Shown here in pieces: positions 7,919-17,517 of a stretch of 64,000 bases of DNA. The DNA is taken from the NCBI RefSeq assembly GCF_009707465.1, contig NZ_CP046120.1, positions 3,191,501 to 3,255,500 on the forward strand, read 5' to 3'. The notes under the pieces are model-generated. The model had not been told where the DNA came from. It saw nothing but the letters and a program-made list of their open reading frames with translations, and did no database searches. The translations under genes were made by a program, and so were the position numbers. This DNA comes from Novosphingobium sp. Gsoil 351 (GTDB taxonomy: Bacteria > Pseudomonadota > Alphaproteobacteria > Sphingomonadales > Sphingomonadaceae). Position 1 is the first letter of the stretch. Each line of letters starts with the position of its first letter.

Positions 7919-9629
7919 CTACGTCCGCACGAAGGGCGACCCAGTTGCCATGCCTACGGCGTGGGCAGGCGTGGGCAATCCAAGGAGTTTGCCTTGGCCG
8001 ACGTTGCATCCCAACTTGTGAAGCGCGTCCATTTGGCCGAGCGTTTCCACCCCCACGGCGGTAGTTCCCAGCCCGAGCCCGTCGGCGAGGCCGACGATGG
8101 CGCGAATGATCGCTTGGTCCGCGTTGTCATCCTCTAGTGTTTCGACAAACGTTCGATCGATCTTTATCGAGTGAAAGGGCAGCCGCTTGAGTTGGGCAAG
8201 GGAGGACGCGCCGGTTCCGAACTCATCGAGTGCGACACACAAGCCGGCGTCAGCGAGATCCGCAAGCGCCGTCGCGACATAATCGGTCCCGCGGCCCGCC
8301 AGCACCGTTTCCGCGACCTCGATCTCGAACAGCTCGGGGGAGAGCTCGGCGCGGCGGAGTTTTTGCAGAAGGCGGGGCGCGAAGTCGCCAGCGCGAAACT
8401 CCGCAGCGGAGGCGTTCAGCGCAATCTTGCCAACCGGAAGCCTGGCGTCTTGCCAGTGGCGGACATCGTTCGCGACGCGCTCGAACATGGTGTCGCCGAT
8501 CTGACGCGCCAGTTCGATGTCCTCGAACGCTTGATCGATCGCGTGCGCCGGGATCAACCCGCCCTCATCGTCGCGCAAGCGGAGGAGCGCTTCATACCCG
8601 ATCACGCGGCGAGAGCGCAAATCGACCTTCGGCTGATAATGGGTCTCGAGCCGATGTTGGGCGATCGCTTCGCGCACCGTGGCGATTGCCGAAGCCCGCT
8701 TGCGCAGGGTGTTACCCATGGACGGCACGTAAGTCGTAAAGCCGCCTCGACCGAATGACTTGGCCGCATACAGCGCGATGTCCGCGTTTTTGAGCAGTTC
8801 GGACGCATCCGCTCCATGATGGGGATATGTCGCCAGGCCGATACTGGCGCGCGTATCGAGTATGCGGCCCTTGAACGTGACGGGGCGACGCAACGCTTCG
8901 AGCAGATCTTCGGCAAGGAAGGTGGCTCGCGCATTGGCTCGCTCGCTCGATACGATGACCGCAAATTCGTCACCGCCCAATCGCCCGACCGCATTTCCCG
9001 GTGATACGGTCGCATGAAGCCGTGCCGCGGTCTCGACCAGGGACTGCGTCGCCGGCGTCGTGACCCAGCGTGTCGTTGATAAGTTTGAAATTGTCGAGGT
9101 CGAGCATCAGCACGGTGACAGAGCCACCGTGCACCGTCGCAGCGCAGATATCTTCGGCCAGCTGTTCCTTGAGCGCTGCGCGATTGAGCAATCCGGTCAG
9201 CCCGTCGTGATACGCGACCCGGCGCAGCTGCACCTCGTGCGACATCCTTTCAGTGATGTCGCGTGCGACCGACAGGACGGCTTCGTGCCCTTTGATCTGC
9301 GAAAGAGCGACTTCCCAGAAAGCACGCGATCCGTTGGCGTCCCGGGTCTCGAGCGTAGCCTTTGCCGAACCGGCCACGTCGACCCGCGCCAAGGCTTCGA
9401 CCGCGAACGCCTTGGATTCATCCGCCCAGAGGGTGATCCAGTCTTCGAATTTATAGAGCCCTTGCCCCTCGCGGTAGAGTGCGTCAGGCAAGATCAGGGT
9501 AAGGGTGTCCGGGCTATTCCCGGTAATCGCGGCAATCGTTGTCCATAGATCCGCAAAATCGAACTCGGTGGCGCGGGCAACATCGATGGCCGAAACTTGG
9601 GTCAGAGCTTTGGCGGGAACGTGAAGCAT
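7919..9629 (-). pseudogene. PAS-GGDEF-EAL cyclic-di-GMP protein, frameshifted
   Basis: One gene in two frames. From the ATG at 9629 come a PAS-like region ending in SVARDITERM and the start of a GGDEF domain (YHDGLTGLLNRAAL, MLDLDNFKLINDTLGHDAGD). The frame breaks at a CCC run (9041-9043) and resumes as LGGDEFAV, then a full EAL domain to 7919. Removing one C restores GDAVLVETAARL and an in-frame length of 570 codons. The GGDEF signature is intact. The EAL domain has EALLR and IKID but reads DEFGTG for DDFGTG and VGVET for EGVET, so its phosphodiesterase may be weak or dead. A neighbouring BLUF gene follows. Confidence 0.8.
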
Positions 9630-10002
9630 ATCTGACGTTGCCCGATAGCCATGGGCATTTGGCCCCCTCCTGCAACCGTAGTTATACGGAGTACGCTGCG
9701 TTCCGAGACACTTCAAAACAGGATTGTTGGGGCTTTGGTACGTCGCCTTGGATGCCGATACGGGTGCGCCTGCAGGCAGTCTGAACGGCCGCCAACTGCA
9801 ATGGCGCTGAGTTCGACAGCCGGGCAGTAGCCTTCACTACTTGAGACGATCGGTGGGCATCTCGTTTACGCCCAGGAGTTCGACAGGCGAGCGCCCCTTC
9901 CCGCACGCTTGGCCTCAAAAGCTATCAGGTGGCCCCGGTCCCGTTCTCGCGTGCCGAAATGTACACCCCACTTGGAGGTGCCGTCGTCGCGTCGGCCTTG
10001 GG
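9630..10002. other. Intergenic region between divergent GGDEF-EAL genes
   Basis: About 370 bases between two oppositely oriented GGDEF-EAL genes. I see no convincing gene; longer readings into it from either side lack family resemblance. It must hold both promoters, but I could not identify clear elements. Confidence 0.4.
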
Positions 10003-11906
10003 GTGGCGCCGCCCAACCAGGTACCCTGGCTTTACGGCGTGCTGCTCGCGAACCTCTTTGGTCTCAGCATCTCGGTTCGTAGCGATGGACCTCTGATTTT
10101 TAATGGGGCTAATCTGCTCGCAGTCGCGGTAGCGGTCCGACTACTTCATTGGATTCGAATTCGCGATCGGATCCTACCCCGCAGTCGCGCCAAGGCCGAG
10201 TTGAGAAAGACTTTCGTCGTCACGGCGTTTTTCTGTTTCGCGTACTGCTGGTGGAGCCTGTCGCGCTATCATGCAGGGCTCAACGACGACCGCGTCCACA
10301 TCGTGCTTTTCGCAAGTCTGGCGGCCGTCGGATGTGCTTTTGGCTTGAGTGCGTTTGCTGCGGCCTCTCGGCTCCCCCCTGTTGCTGTTGGCCCTGCCAA
10401 TGTCACTCCAGCTGCTTGCCGACGATGAGATTGCTCACATTGGGATGGGCGCAAGCTTGATGTTGCTCATGCTTTTGACTCTTCGGCTTACGACCCTCCA
10501 AAACGAGAACATCGCGCAACTTGTGCACTCGCGGTTCGACGTCGAGGTTGAACAGCGGCGCGCCAGGCGAGCGGAGACGGTAGCCAATGAAGAGAAGTCC
10601 CGTGCCCGAGAGATAGCCAACACGGATGCGCTGACCGGTATTGCCAATCGCCGCGCGTTTCTTGGCAGCCTGGACGCGCTGGCCCAAGCTGGCCATCCCG
10701 GTATCGCCGTTGCAATCCTGGACCTCGACGGCTTTAAGCCGATCAACGACACATTTGGTCATGAAACTGGCGACCAAGTGCTGATCGAGGTGAGCGTTCG
10801 GCTTGCAGGCCGCGTTGCAAAGTGGCTCAGTCGCTCGCTTGGGCGGCGACGAGTTCGCCCTGCTGTTTCCCTGCGACGACGAGGGCCAGGCGATGACTGT
10901 TTGCCAGCAAGCGGTCCGGCGCATTTCTGAGCAGTTTGTCTTCGGTCGGCGGCGACTCAATTTGTCCGCTGCGGCCGGTGTGTGTTTCGCGGGAGGGGAG
11001 AGCAGCGACCTACTGCAGTTGCTACGGCGCGCGGACATCGCCCTCTTCCGCGCCAAGCGTACCGGTCGTGGCAAGGTTAAACTTTTTTCGACCGAGATGG
11101 ACGTAAATCTTCAGCGGGAAACCAACATAGAGCAGGCGCTGCGTGAGCCCGGGGTGCACCACAGCATCGACCTGGCCTATCAGCCCATAGTAGACCTTCG
11201 CACCCAAGAGTTGCAGTCATTCGAGGCGCTGGCGAGGTGGCGGCACTCGGAGCTAGGGTGGATAGGTCCAGGGGAATTTATCCCCATAACCGAGCGGATC
11301 AGCGTGATAGAACAGATCAGCGATGCGTTGTTGGCCCGTGCCGCGGCGCAAGCAAATCGCTGGCCTTCCTCAGTAAATTTATCATTCAATCTAAGCGCCG
11401 CGGAGCTGTGCTCGTCCAACACTTCCGCGAAGATTATCCGCATCATCACCGAGGCAGGGTTAGACCCGAGGCGGCTTCACATCGAAGTTACCGAGACGGC
11501 CTTTCTAGCCGACTTCGAAACGGCCCGCCGCAACATGGCGGATCTGCGCGCGCATGGGGTCCAGATCGTGCTGGACGATTTTGGCGCTGGTTTCGCTTCG
11601 ATCTCATACCTGCGCGAGATGGCCTTCGATGCGGTCAAGCTGGACGGATCGCTAGTCATCAGCGCGGGAATGGGCGTAGGCCTTCCGCTCCTTACGGGTG
11701 TGCTCAGACTTTGCGAGGCGGTAGGTCTCCCGTGCATCGCCGAGCATGTCGAAACTGCCAATCACCTTAGGATGCTGCAAAGCCTGCATTGTTGCTATGG
11801 CCAGGGCTATGGTCTCGCGCGACCGATGGGCGCTGACGCTGCGGAGCGGTTCGCGCGCACAGCACCAAAGCGAATTGAAGATCTATTCAGGCTTGCAGCG
11901 GCGTAG
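10003..11906 (+). pseudogene. Membrane-anchored GGDEF-EAL protein, two frameshifts
   Basis: An approximately 633-residue membrane diguanylate cyclase/phosphodiesterase spread over three frames. Hydrophobic helices (WLYGVLLANLFGLSI onward) run to a C6 run at 10374-10379. Frame two continues with LLLLALPMSLQLLA and the first half of GGDEF (TDALTGIANRRAF, LDLDGFKPINDTFGH). A second break near GG at 10808-10809 leads into LGGDEFALLF and a full EAL domain with EALARW, FNLSA, EVTET, LDDFGAGF, VKLDG and AEHVET. Dropping one base at each run restores a continuous protein. Both catalytic domains keep canonical residues. The start is uncertain; GTG 10003 precedes the first membrane helix. Confidence 0.75.
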
Positions 11907-12011
11907 GCAATCGCTGGCTAGGTTGGCTCTCTCGTGGAGCAAAGTAGATGCTAACGCTGAGGTTCGGCCGACGTACTCGAAGTACCCAGGCTTCGAGACG
12001 CCAGTTGATAA

Positions 12012-12222
12012 GTTACAACTGCCGGGATCTGGTACTATCCCAAGCTTGGCGGGACTGAGCAAAAGTTTGAGCTTGGCCTGCTCGATAGCACCGATATCAT
12101 TCGTTTGCCGATCGCTTTTCTCGATTCCGGGGGCGTTCCCCAAGGCGACGTCTTGGTTCCGCGCACCCTGTCTTGGACCTCCCGCCTCGATGGCAGTACG
12201 CTAGAGATCAAGCTCGATTTCA
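12012..12222 (+). pseudogene. Unknown protein fragment truncated by IS66 remnant
   Basis: An open frame after a TAA at 12009-12011 reads about 70 residues with protein-like composition (GIWYYPKLGGTEQKFELGL, FLDSGGVPQGDVLVPRTL, SRLDGSTLEIKLDF). It runs straight into the IS66 terminus at 12223, where the reading soon stops. No start codon is evident upstream, so both ends appear lost. I do not recognise the family; it may be the residue of a gene cut by the IS insertion and later deletion. Chance coding is possible. Confidence 0.35.
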
Positions 12223-12300
12223 GTAAGCGTCCGCTGAGCGGGTTTTCAGGCTGACCGGTAATTCCAGGGCAGCAGTTCGTCGATGCGGCGGGCGGGGTGA
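12223..12300 (-). mobile_element. IS66-family terminal remnant
   Basis: The segment begins with GTAAGCGTCCGCTGAGCGGG, which matches the terminal inverted repeat typical of IS66 elements. On the minus strand it encodes the conserved transposase C-terminus RIADHPARRIDELLPWNY followed by a stop. The rest of the element is missing, so only about 80 bases of one end survive. It marks past insertion and deletion in this accessory stretch. Confidence 0.75.
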
Positions 12301-12539
12301 TCGGCGATGCGATTTCATTCAGGATCGCAAGAGCTGGCGCGGCTTCTTGCCCCGTATGGGCGTCGTCGGAGACTGATACACACCTGTGTTCCACCGCTCA
12401 TGGTGCTTGCTTGAGCTTTATGAGGGGGCGCACTGACTGCGGCGACGCCAGTGGGCTGATCGCATTATATCCACCCTATCATAAGGTCCTCTCGCACATG
12501 TGTTTTATGACGGTCGCGAAGGCCTATTGCTTACCCGGC

Positions 12540-13184
12540 TCAGGCTGCTTGCGCGCCGCTCTCGAGGAATGGACCTTGGGACTGCTGTCGAATGACCCAG
12601 TGCGCAAGCTCTTCAAAAGGCAGCGGGCGAAGAAAGTTCAAGCCGGCGATTCCGCCTTGCGTCCATCGAACTACCGCCTTGAGCTCGAGCCCCTCTAGCC
12701 GCACCCAGACCTCGTCGCCCGGCTTGATAAACGAGGCAACCGCCTTGATGCCGCGTTGAGAAATGTCCTGCACTTCGATCGCCAGCGAGCGGTCGCCGAT
12801 GATCAGCTCTGCCTTGCACTCGATTTGTAGCCGCGGGGCCCTGTTGACCCTGCCCTCAACAAGCTTCCTCGCGAGATCAGACAGCACTTGCTCAACATCT
12901 ACCGGCTCGTCGAACTGCACGCCGACATGCTCGTCCTTGCACCAGGTGAGGGTACCTTGGACGATCCGGTCGGGACTGAACTGGACGGTGATCGGTAGAC
13001 CTTCGGCAAAGCTCGTGTAGACTTGCCCTCTCATCCCGTTTGGCGAAAGATTGCGCACGAGGCAGAAGCCGGCAAACGCATCGGTCTCGATGAGAACGGG
13101 CCTGAAGACAGTGGCGGTCCTACCCTGGGCACGACGCTCGCCAGGCAAATCCGCGGTCGATTGGAAATCGCCGGAGTAGTTCAA
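12540..13184 (-). CDS. Tandem PilZ-domain protein
   Basis: A 214-residue protein with two PilZ-like modules. The first (residues about 15-110) has RR-x-x-GR and NLSPNGM; the second (about 118-200) has RAPR and DISQRGI. Both keep the Arg-rich patch and the (D/N)xSxxG motif that bind cyclic-di-GMP, so it may read the nucleotide made by the neighbouring GGDEF-EAL enzymes. I chose TTG 13184 because a strong AAGGAGG site lies five bases upstream; a longer TTG start at 13217 overlaps that site. No membrane segment is seen. Confidence 0.8.
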   Translation of the reverse strand: MNYSGDFQSTADLPGERRAQGRTATVFRPVLIETDAFAGFCLVRNLSPNGMRGQVYTSFAEGLPITVQFSPDRIVQGTLTWCKDEHVGVQFDEPVDVEQVLSDLARKLVEGRVNRAPRLQIECKAELIIGDRSLAIEVQDISQRGIKAVASFIKPGDEVWVRLEGLELKAVVRWTQGGIAGLNFLRPLPFEELAHWVIRQQSQGPFLESGAQAA

Positions 13185-13643
13185 ATCGTCCTCCTTGGGG
13201 CCTTCGCCCTTGCCCAATATCCTTCAACAGCAGCAAGAGGGGTGCGCTACACACCCCTGATTTAGCTCGGATATTTGATGACATAGGTATTTTCACGCCA
13301 TAGGATGCAGCAAGGGCAGCGATCGGATCCTGCTGCCCTGTCGCCGATTGCTCGACTGCCGATCTCAATATTTGAGCTCGGAGCGTACGGGCTGAGTTCG
13401 GCCTCTTCGCACTCTGCAGTCAGCAACGACTTACAACCTGGGGCCTCAGCGAGGTTTTGGAAATCTCGCTGCGAACGAACGACCGCGATCCAGCAAGGGA
13501 GTTCGCCTAGGGCATGACTTGGTGAATCGGTCCCGTTTCCGCTGGCCGCGCTGTCGCTGGTCTGCGGCATCGCCAGTTTCGATCCCGTTCGCGCGCATTA
13601 TCGTTACTGTAAGGGAGCAATTACGCTCCGTTCAGGAATATAT
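13185..13643. other. Intergenic stretch without a clear gene
   Basis: About 460 bases between the PilZ gene and the hip region. Several frames are open on both strands, one with a CPCC pair, but none resembles a known family or has a good ribosome site. It may hold degraded sequence linked to the nearby IS66 scar. Confidence 0.35.
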
Positions 13644-13659
13644 GATACCGTACGGTATC
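13644..13659. promoter_or_regulatory. Perfect 16-bp palindrome upstream of hipBA
   Basis: GATACCGTACGGTATC is a perfect palindrome in a locally AT-rich stretch about 145 bases before the HipB start. HipB proteins bind palindromes near their own promoter, so this is a plausible operator, though the spacing differs from the E. coli TATCC-N8-GGATA site. Confidence 0.45.
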
Positions 13660-13803
13660 GAGCCTTCCTCGACGTCCGTTGCAGAGTCGGCTAAGGCCTC
13701 CAACGGGAAACGGCTATGGCTAAGGATCAATCCAGAGAACCTGGAGCGGACCGCCTGAGCCAAGCGGTCGAGCGCGCGCGCGGCGCCGCCGCGCAGCGTT
13801 TCC

Positions 13804-14265
13804 ATGGCGCCCCACGCCAAGGCCCCGGCGAGGGATTCCGCGGGCACGCCCCAGCGCGCGATCAAGTATTCCAAGAGCTCAACCGCGCTGCGTCAGCATG
13901 TCGCCGAGGTGGAAAAGCCGACGCCGACGGTTCGCCTGCTCGTGCGCCAGCCGCCCGCTCACACGCAGGAGGAGCGCCAGAAGACCGCGCAGCCGCGCGC
14001 GGTGCAGGCTCATCGGTTACGCCGCGGGGCGTCGTCGAGCCCGCGCGAGGTAGCGATCGCCACGGCACAGGACCTCGGCGAGTTCGTTCACCAAACGCGC
14101 CGGCGCCAAGGGCTCTCACAGGAAGGGCTGGCCCAGGCCGCGGGCACGGGGCGGCACTTCGTCTCGGAACTCGAAGCGGGCAAGCCGACGCTCGAGCTCG
14201 AGCGGGCGCTCTGGGTTTGCGAGGCGCTCGGGCTGAGCCTGCTGGCGATCGCTCCGGATGACTGA
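13804..14265 (+). CDS. hipB: HipB-like antitoxin, XRE helix-turn-helix
   Basis: The C-terminal 70 residues form a HipB-type HTH: DLGEFVHQTRRRQGLSQEGL, then AAGTGRHFVSELEAGKPTLE and a dimerisation helix. The first 80 residues are low-complexity, Ala/Pro/Arg-rich and may not be translated; the true start could be nearer 14040, where GTG or TTG codons occur. It overlaps the hipA start by eight bases, as in typical hip operons. It would neutralise HipA and autorepress the operon. Confidence 0.7.
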   Translation: MAPHAKAPARDSAGTPQRAIKYSKSSTALRQHVAEVEKPTPTVRLLVRQPPAHTQEERQKTAQPRAVQAHRLRRGASSSPREVAIATAQDLGEFVHQTRRRQGLSQEGLAQAAGTGRHFVSELEAGKPTLELERALWVCEALGLSLLAIAPDD

Positions 14266-15586
14266 GGACCGGCTTGCCGTCTGGATGGACGGCATGGCCA
14301 CTCCTGCGGGCCATCTCGAACGAAGCGACGAGGGCGACACCAGCTTTGCGTATGCCAGGAATTATCTCGACGCCGGCGGCCCGCCGCTGTCGCTCTCGCT
14401 ACCGTTGGCGGACGCGGCTTACGACGATCGCGGAATGCGGGCCTTCTTTGCCAATCTGCTGCCCGAGAACGCGCAACTGCAGCGCATCCTCGACCGCGAA
14501 GGCCTGGAGCGCGGTAACGTGGTCGGCCAACTGCGGCATCTCGGCGCCGACTGCGCCGGCGCGGTGTCCTGCCTGCCCATGGGTGACCCGCCGGTGAAGA
14601 CCCCGGGCCGGCTCGATGCCGACTACGAGCCGCTCGACGATGCGGCGGCGATCCGGATCGTTCGCAGCCTCGCCGAGTTGCGCCGTCTTCCCGCCGAGGT
14701 CGACGATCCCTCGCCTGTCGCGGGCGTGCAGAGCAAGATCGCCTTGACGGTCCTGCCCGACGGCCGCTTCGCCTTACCTCGCGCAGGTTTGCGGGTTCCC
14801 ACCACGCATATCCTCAAGGTCCCCGAGCGCCGCCATGGCCGCGATGCCCGGCTCGAGGAGGCCGCTGCGCTGCTCGCTGCCGCTTGCGGCCTTGAGGTCA
14901 GCGTGCCGCAGGCGATCAAGGTCGGCGACTACGAGGCTTTGCTGATAGAGCGTTTCGACCGCCGGGTTGCCCAAGACACGGTCACGCGCATCCACCAGGA
15001 GGACTTCGCGCAGGCGCTCGGCTTTTCGTCCGAGCTCAAGTACGAGCGGCGCGGGCGGGAAGGGCGCAAGTTCGACGTTTCCGCGGCGCTCTCGGTCCTC
15101 GACCGCACCGCGGACCCCGAGGCCGCGCGGCTCGGGTTCGTTCTGGCGACGCTGTTCAACTTGCGCATCGGCAACACCGACAATCACGCCAAGAACCACG
15201 CCCTGCTATACGATACCGGCGGCCCGCCGCGGCTGGCCCCGCTTTACGACATGCTGCCGATCCGACTTCATGACCGCTACAACCACCAGCTCGCGTTCAA
15301 GATCGGCCAGGCGACCCTCTTCGACGAGATGACCTCGGACGATGTCGCCACATTCCTGATCGAGTGCGGGGTCGAGGATGTCCCAGGTTTCGTCGGGGAA
15401 GCTGTCGTGCCGCTTGTCCGTAGCCTCGAGAAAGCCACGCCGACCTTGCGCTCGCAGGGCATGCGAACGTTCGATGACCTGATCGGACGAGAGACAGAAC
15501 GGCTCGTCGACCTGCTCAGCGCGGCGGTCGAACTGCGAGCGCGATGCGTTCGTCGAGCGCGGCGGCGGCTGCTCATGAGCAACTAA
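14258..15586 (+). CDS. hipA: HipA-family serine/threonine kinase toxin
   Basis: A 442-residue HipA kinase. The N-terminal couple domain (LAVWMDGMATPAGHLE, ANLLPENAQLQRIL) is followed by the kinase core: the GVQSKIAL loop, IHQEDFAQALG, the catalytic loop IGNTDNHAKNHAL with Asp308, and LAPLYDMLP for metal binding. All key residues look intact. HipA toxins phosphorylate glutamyl-tRNA synthetase in E. coli and promote persistence; the target here is unknown. It is translationally coupled to the upstream HipB gene. The C-terminal tail is unusually Arg-rich. Confidence 0.88.
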   Translation: MTEDRLAVWMDGMATPAGHLERSDEGDTSFAYARNYLDAGGPPLSLSLPLADAAYDDRGMRAFFANLLPENAQLQRILDREGLERGNVVGQLRHLGADCAGAVSCLPMGDPPVKTPGRLDADYEPLDDAAAIRIVRSLAELRRLPAEVDDPSPVAGVQSKIALTVLPDGRFALPRAGLRVPTTHILKVPERRHGRDARLEEAAALLAAACGLEVSVPQAIKVGDYEALLIERFDRRVAQDTVTRIHQEDFAQALGFSSELKYERRGREGRKFDVSAALSVLDRTADPEAARLGFVLATLFNLRIGNTDNHAKNHALLYDTGGPPRLAPLYDMLPIRLHDRYNHQLAFKIGQATLFDEMTSDDVATFLIECGVEDVPGFVGEAVVPLVRSLEKATPTLRSQGMRTFDDLIGRETERLVDLLSAAVELRARCVRRARRRLLMSN

Positions 15587-15779
15587 CGGGCGACCCTGCT
15601 CTTCTGCTTTCGATTGGCTGCTACTGGCAGCGCCGTCGGCCGGGGCGTCATGCGACCCAGCGCCCGGGCCGATGACCGCGGGAGCACTCGATGACAGCGC
15701 CTGACAGCGAAAAGACGTTCGAGGCCGGCCCCAAGAAAATCCGTGTAGCCGAGGCGTGATGAGTCTGTAGGGGGCAACA

Positions 15780-16901
15780 ATGCTGGCACTACAAGCTCAC
15801 CGCGCAGATCTTTCGCGCCTGCGCGAGGCGGACCGACTTCGCGGGCTGCGCCCGCGCGAGGGCGTCGACTTCGCTTCCAACGACTACCTCGGCCTGGCAA
15901 AATCGGAGCGGTTGCGCGGCGCGGTCGCGGATGCGCTCGACCGCGGCGTGGCAATCGGCTCGGGCGGCTCGCGGCTGCTGCGCGGCAACGACCCCGCCCA
16001 CGAAGCGCTCGAGGCGCAGGCTGCCGCGGCGTTCGGCGCAGAGACGGCGCTGTTCTTCGCGAACGGCTACACCGCCAACCTCGCCGCCTTCGGCGCGCTG
16101 CCGCAGCGTGGCGACCTCGTCGTCCACGACGCGCTGATCCATGCCAGCGCCCACGACGGGATGCGCCTCGGACGGGCCGAGACGGTCGCGGCGGCGCATA
16201 ACGATGCGCAAGCCTTCGCCGACGCCGCCGCGGCGTGGCGCCGGGAGGGCGGCACCGGACAAATCTGGCTGGCGGTCGAAAGCCTATACAGCATGGACGG
16301 CGACCTTGCCCCGCTTAACGAATTGTCCGAGATCGCCACGCGGTTCGAGGCCAACCTGCTGATCGACGAGGCCCACGCCACCGGCGTGTTCGGCGCGCGC
16401 GGGCTGGGGCTGGCAGAGAATTTGCACCACCGCCCCAACGTCATCGCGCTGCACACCTGCGGCAAGGCGCTGGGCTGCGAAGGCGCGCTCCTGTGCGGGC
16501 CGGCTCCGTTGCGCGAGTTTCTCGTCAACCGCGCGCGCAGCTTCATCTTCTCGACAGCGCCGTCGCCGCTGATGGCGGTGGCGGTGGGCGAGGCGCTGCG
16601 GATCGTCGCCGACGAGCCCGGGCGCCGTGGCGAGCTGTGGCGGCGCGTGGTGCACGCCGAGCAGGTCCTGGCCGGGTGTGGAGTGGCAGCGACGGGCTCG
16701 CAGATCCTCCCGCTGGTGATCGGAGATGATGCCCGGACGATGGCCGCAGCGGGCGCGCTGCACGCGGCAGGGTTCGACGTCCGCGGCATCCGTCCGCCGA
16801 CGGTGCCCGCGGGAACCTCGCGGCTGCGCATCTCGCTGACGCTCAATGCCACGACCGATCAGATCGACGCGCTGGCAGGCGCGCTCAAGGTGGTGCTTTG
16901 A
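15780..16901 (+). CDS. bioF: 8-amino-7-oxononanoate synthase
   Basis: A 373-residue PLP enzyme joining pimeloyl thioester and alanine in biotin synthesis. Conserved blocks are [66 protein letters not shown] and [10 protein letters not shown]; the PLP lysine lies in [14 protein letters not shown]. The ATG at 15780 has AGGGGG upstream. It is the first gene of a bioF-bioD-bioA operon whose members overlap by four bases. No bioB or bioC is in the window. Confidence 0.92.
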   Translation: MLALQAHRADLSRLREADRLRGLRPREGVDFASNDYLGLAKSERLRGAVADALDRGVAIGSGGSRLLRGNDPAHEALEAQAAAAFGAETALFFANGYTANLAAFGALPQRGDLVVHDALIHASAHDGMRLGRAETVAAAHNDAQAFADAAAAWRREGGTGQIWLAVESLYSMDGDLAPLNELSEIATRFEANLLIDEAHATGVFGARGLGLAENLHHRPNVIALHTCGKALGCEGALLCGPAPLREFLVNRARSFIFSTAPSPLMAVAVGEALRIVADEPGRRGELWRRVVHAEQVLAGCGVAATGSQILPLVIGDDARTMAAAGALHAAGFDVRGIRPPTVPAGTSRLRISLTLNATTDQIDALAGALKVVL

Positions 16902-17517
16902 GGATCATCGTCACCGGCACCGACACTGACGTCGGCAAGACCGTGTTCGCCGGAGCGGTCGCCGGGGCGCTGGGCGCGAGCTACTGGAAACCGATCCAGG
17001 CCGGGCTCGACGAAGGCAGCGACGCCGCCCGGATCGCGGCGCTGAGCGGCCTGCCACGCCAGTCTATCCTGCGCGAGGCCTATCGGCTGACCACCCCGTG
17101 CTCACCGCACCGCGCCGCCGAGCTCGACGGCGTGACCATCGACCCCGCGCGTCTCGCGCTTCCCCCTGCGACGGACCGCTGGTGATAGAGGGCGCGGGCG
17201 GGGCGCTGGTCCCGCTGACCCGCGAGTTGCTGTTCGCCGACCTCTTCGCGCGGTGGGGGGCGCCGGTGGTGATCGTGGCCCGCACCGCGCTCGGCACGAT
17301 CAACCACAGCCTGCTGACCATCGAGGCGCTGCGGGCGCGCTCGGTCCTGATCCTCGGCGTCGCATTCGTCGGCGAGCCGCAGAATGACAGCGAGGCGACG
17401 ATTGTCGCGTTCGGCAAGGTGCGCCGGCTGGGCCGCCTGCCGTGGCTTAGTCCGCTGACCCCCGATAGCCTCGCCGCGGCGTTCGCTGAGAACTTCGACC
17501 TCGGGGACTTCGCATGA
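16898..17517 (+). pseudogene. bioD: Dethiobiotin synthetase, one-base frameshift
   Basis: ATP-dependent ligase that closes the ureido ring of dethiobiotin. The first frame, from TTG 16898 (overlapping the bioF stop), holds the P-loop GTDTDVGKT and [12 protein letters not shown], and ends soon after LALPP. The second frame continues with [17 protein letters not shown] and [16 protein letters not shown] to the overlap with bioA. The break is at a C5 run (17162-17166); a sixth C gives 206 residues in one frame. The intact overlaps on both sides and full domain content suggest an assembly error rather than a dead gene. Confidence 0.85.

Noticed and set aside
9841..10002. N-terminal extension of the second GGDEF-EAL protein
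   Set aside because: Open frame but basic and Pro-rich with no membrane or domain pattern; a GTG at 10003 precedes the first helix.
15690..15757. Remnant of a bioB-like or other gene before bioF
   Set aside because: A 22-codon frame ends near 15759 but carries no biotin synthase motif.
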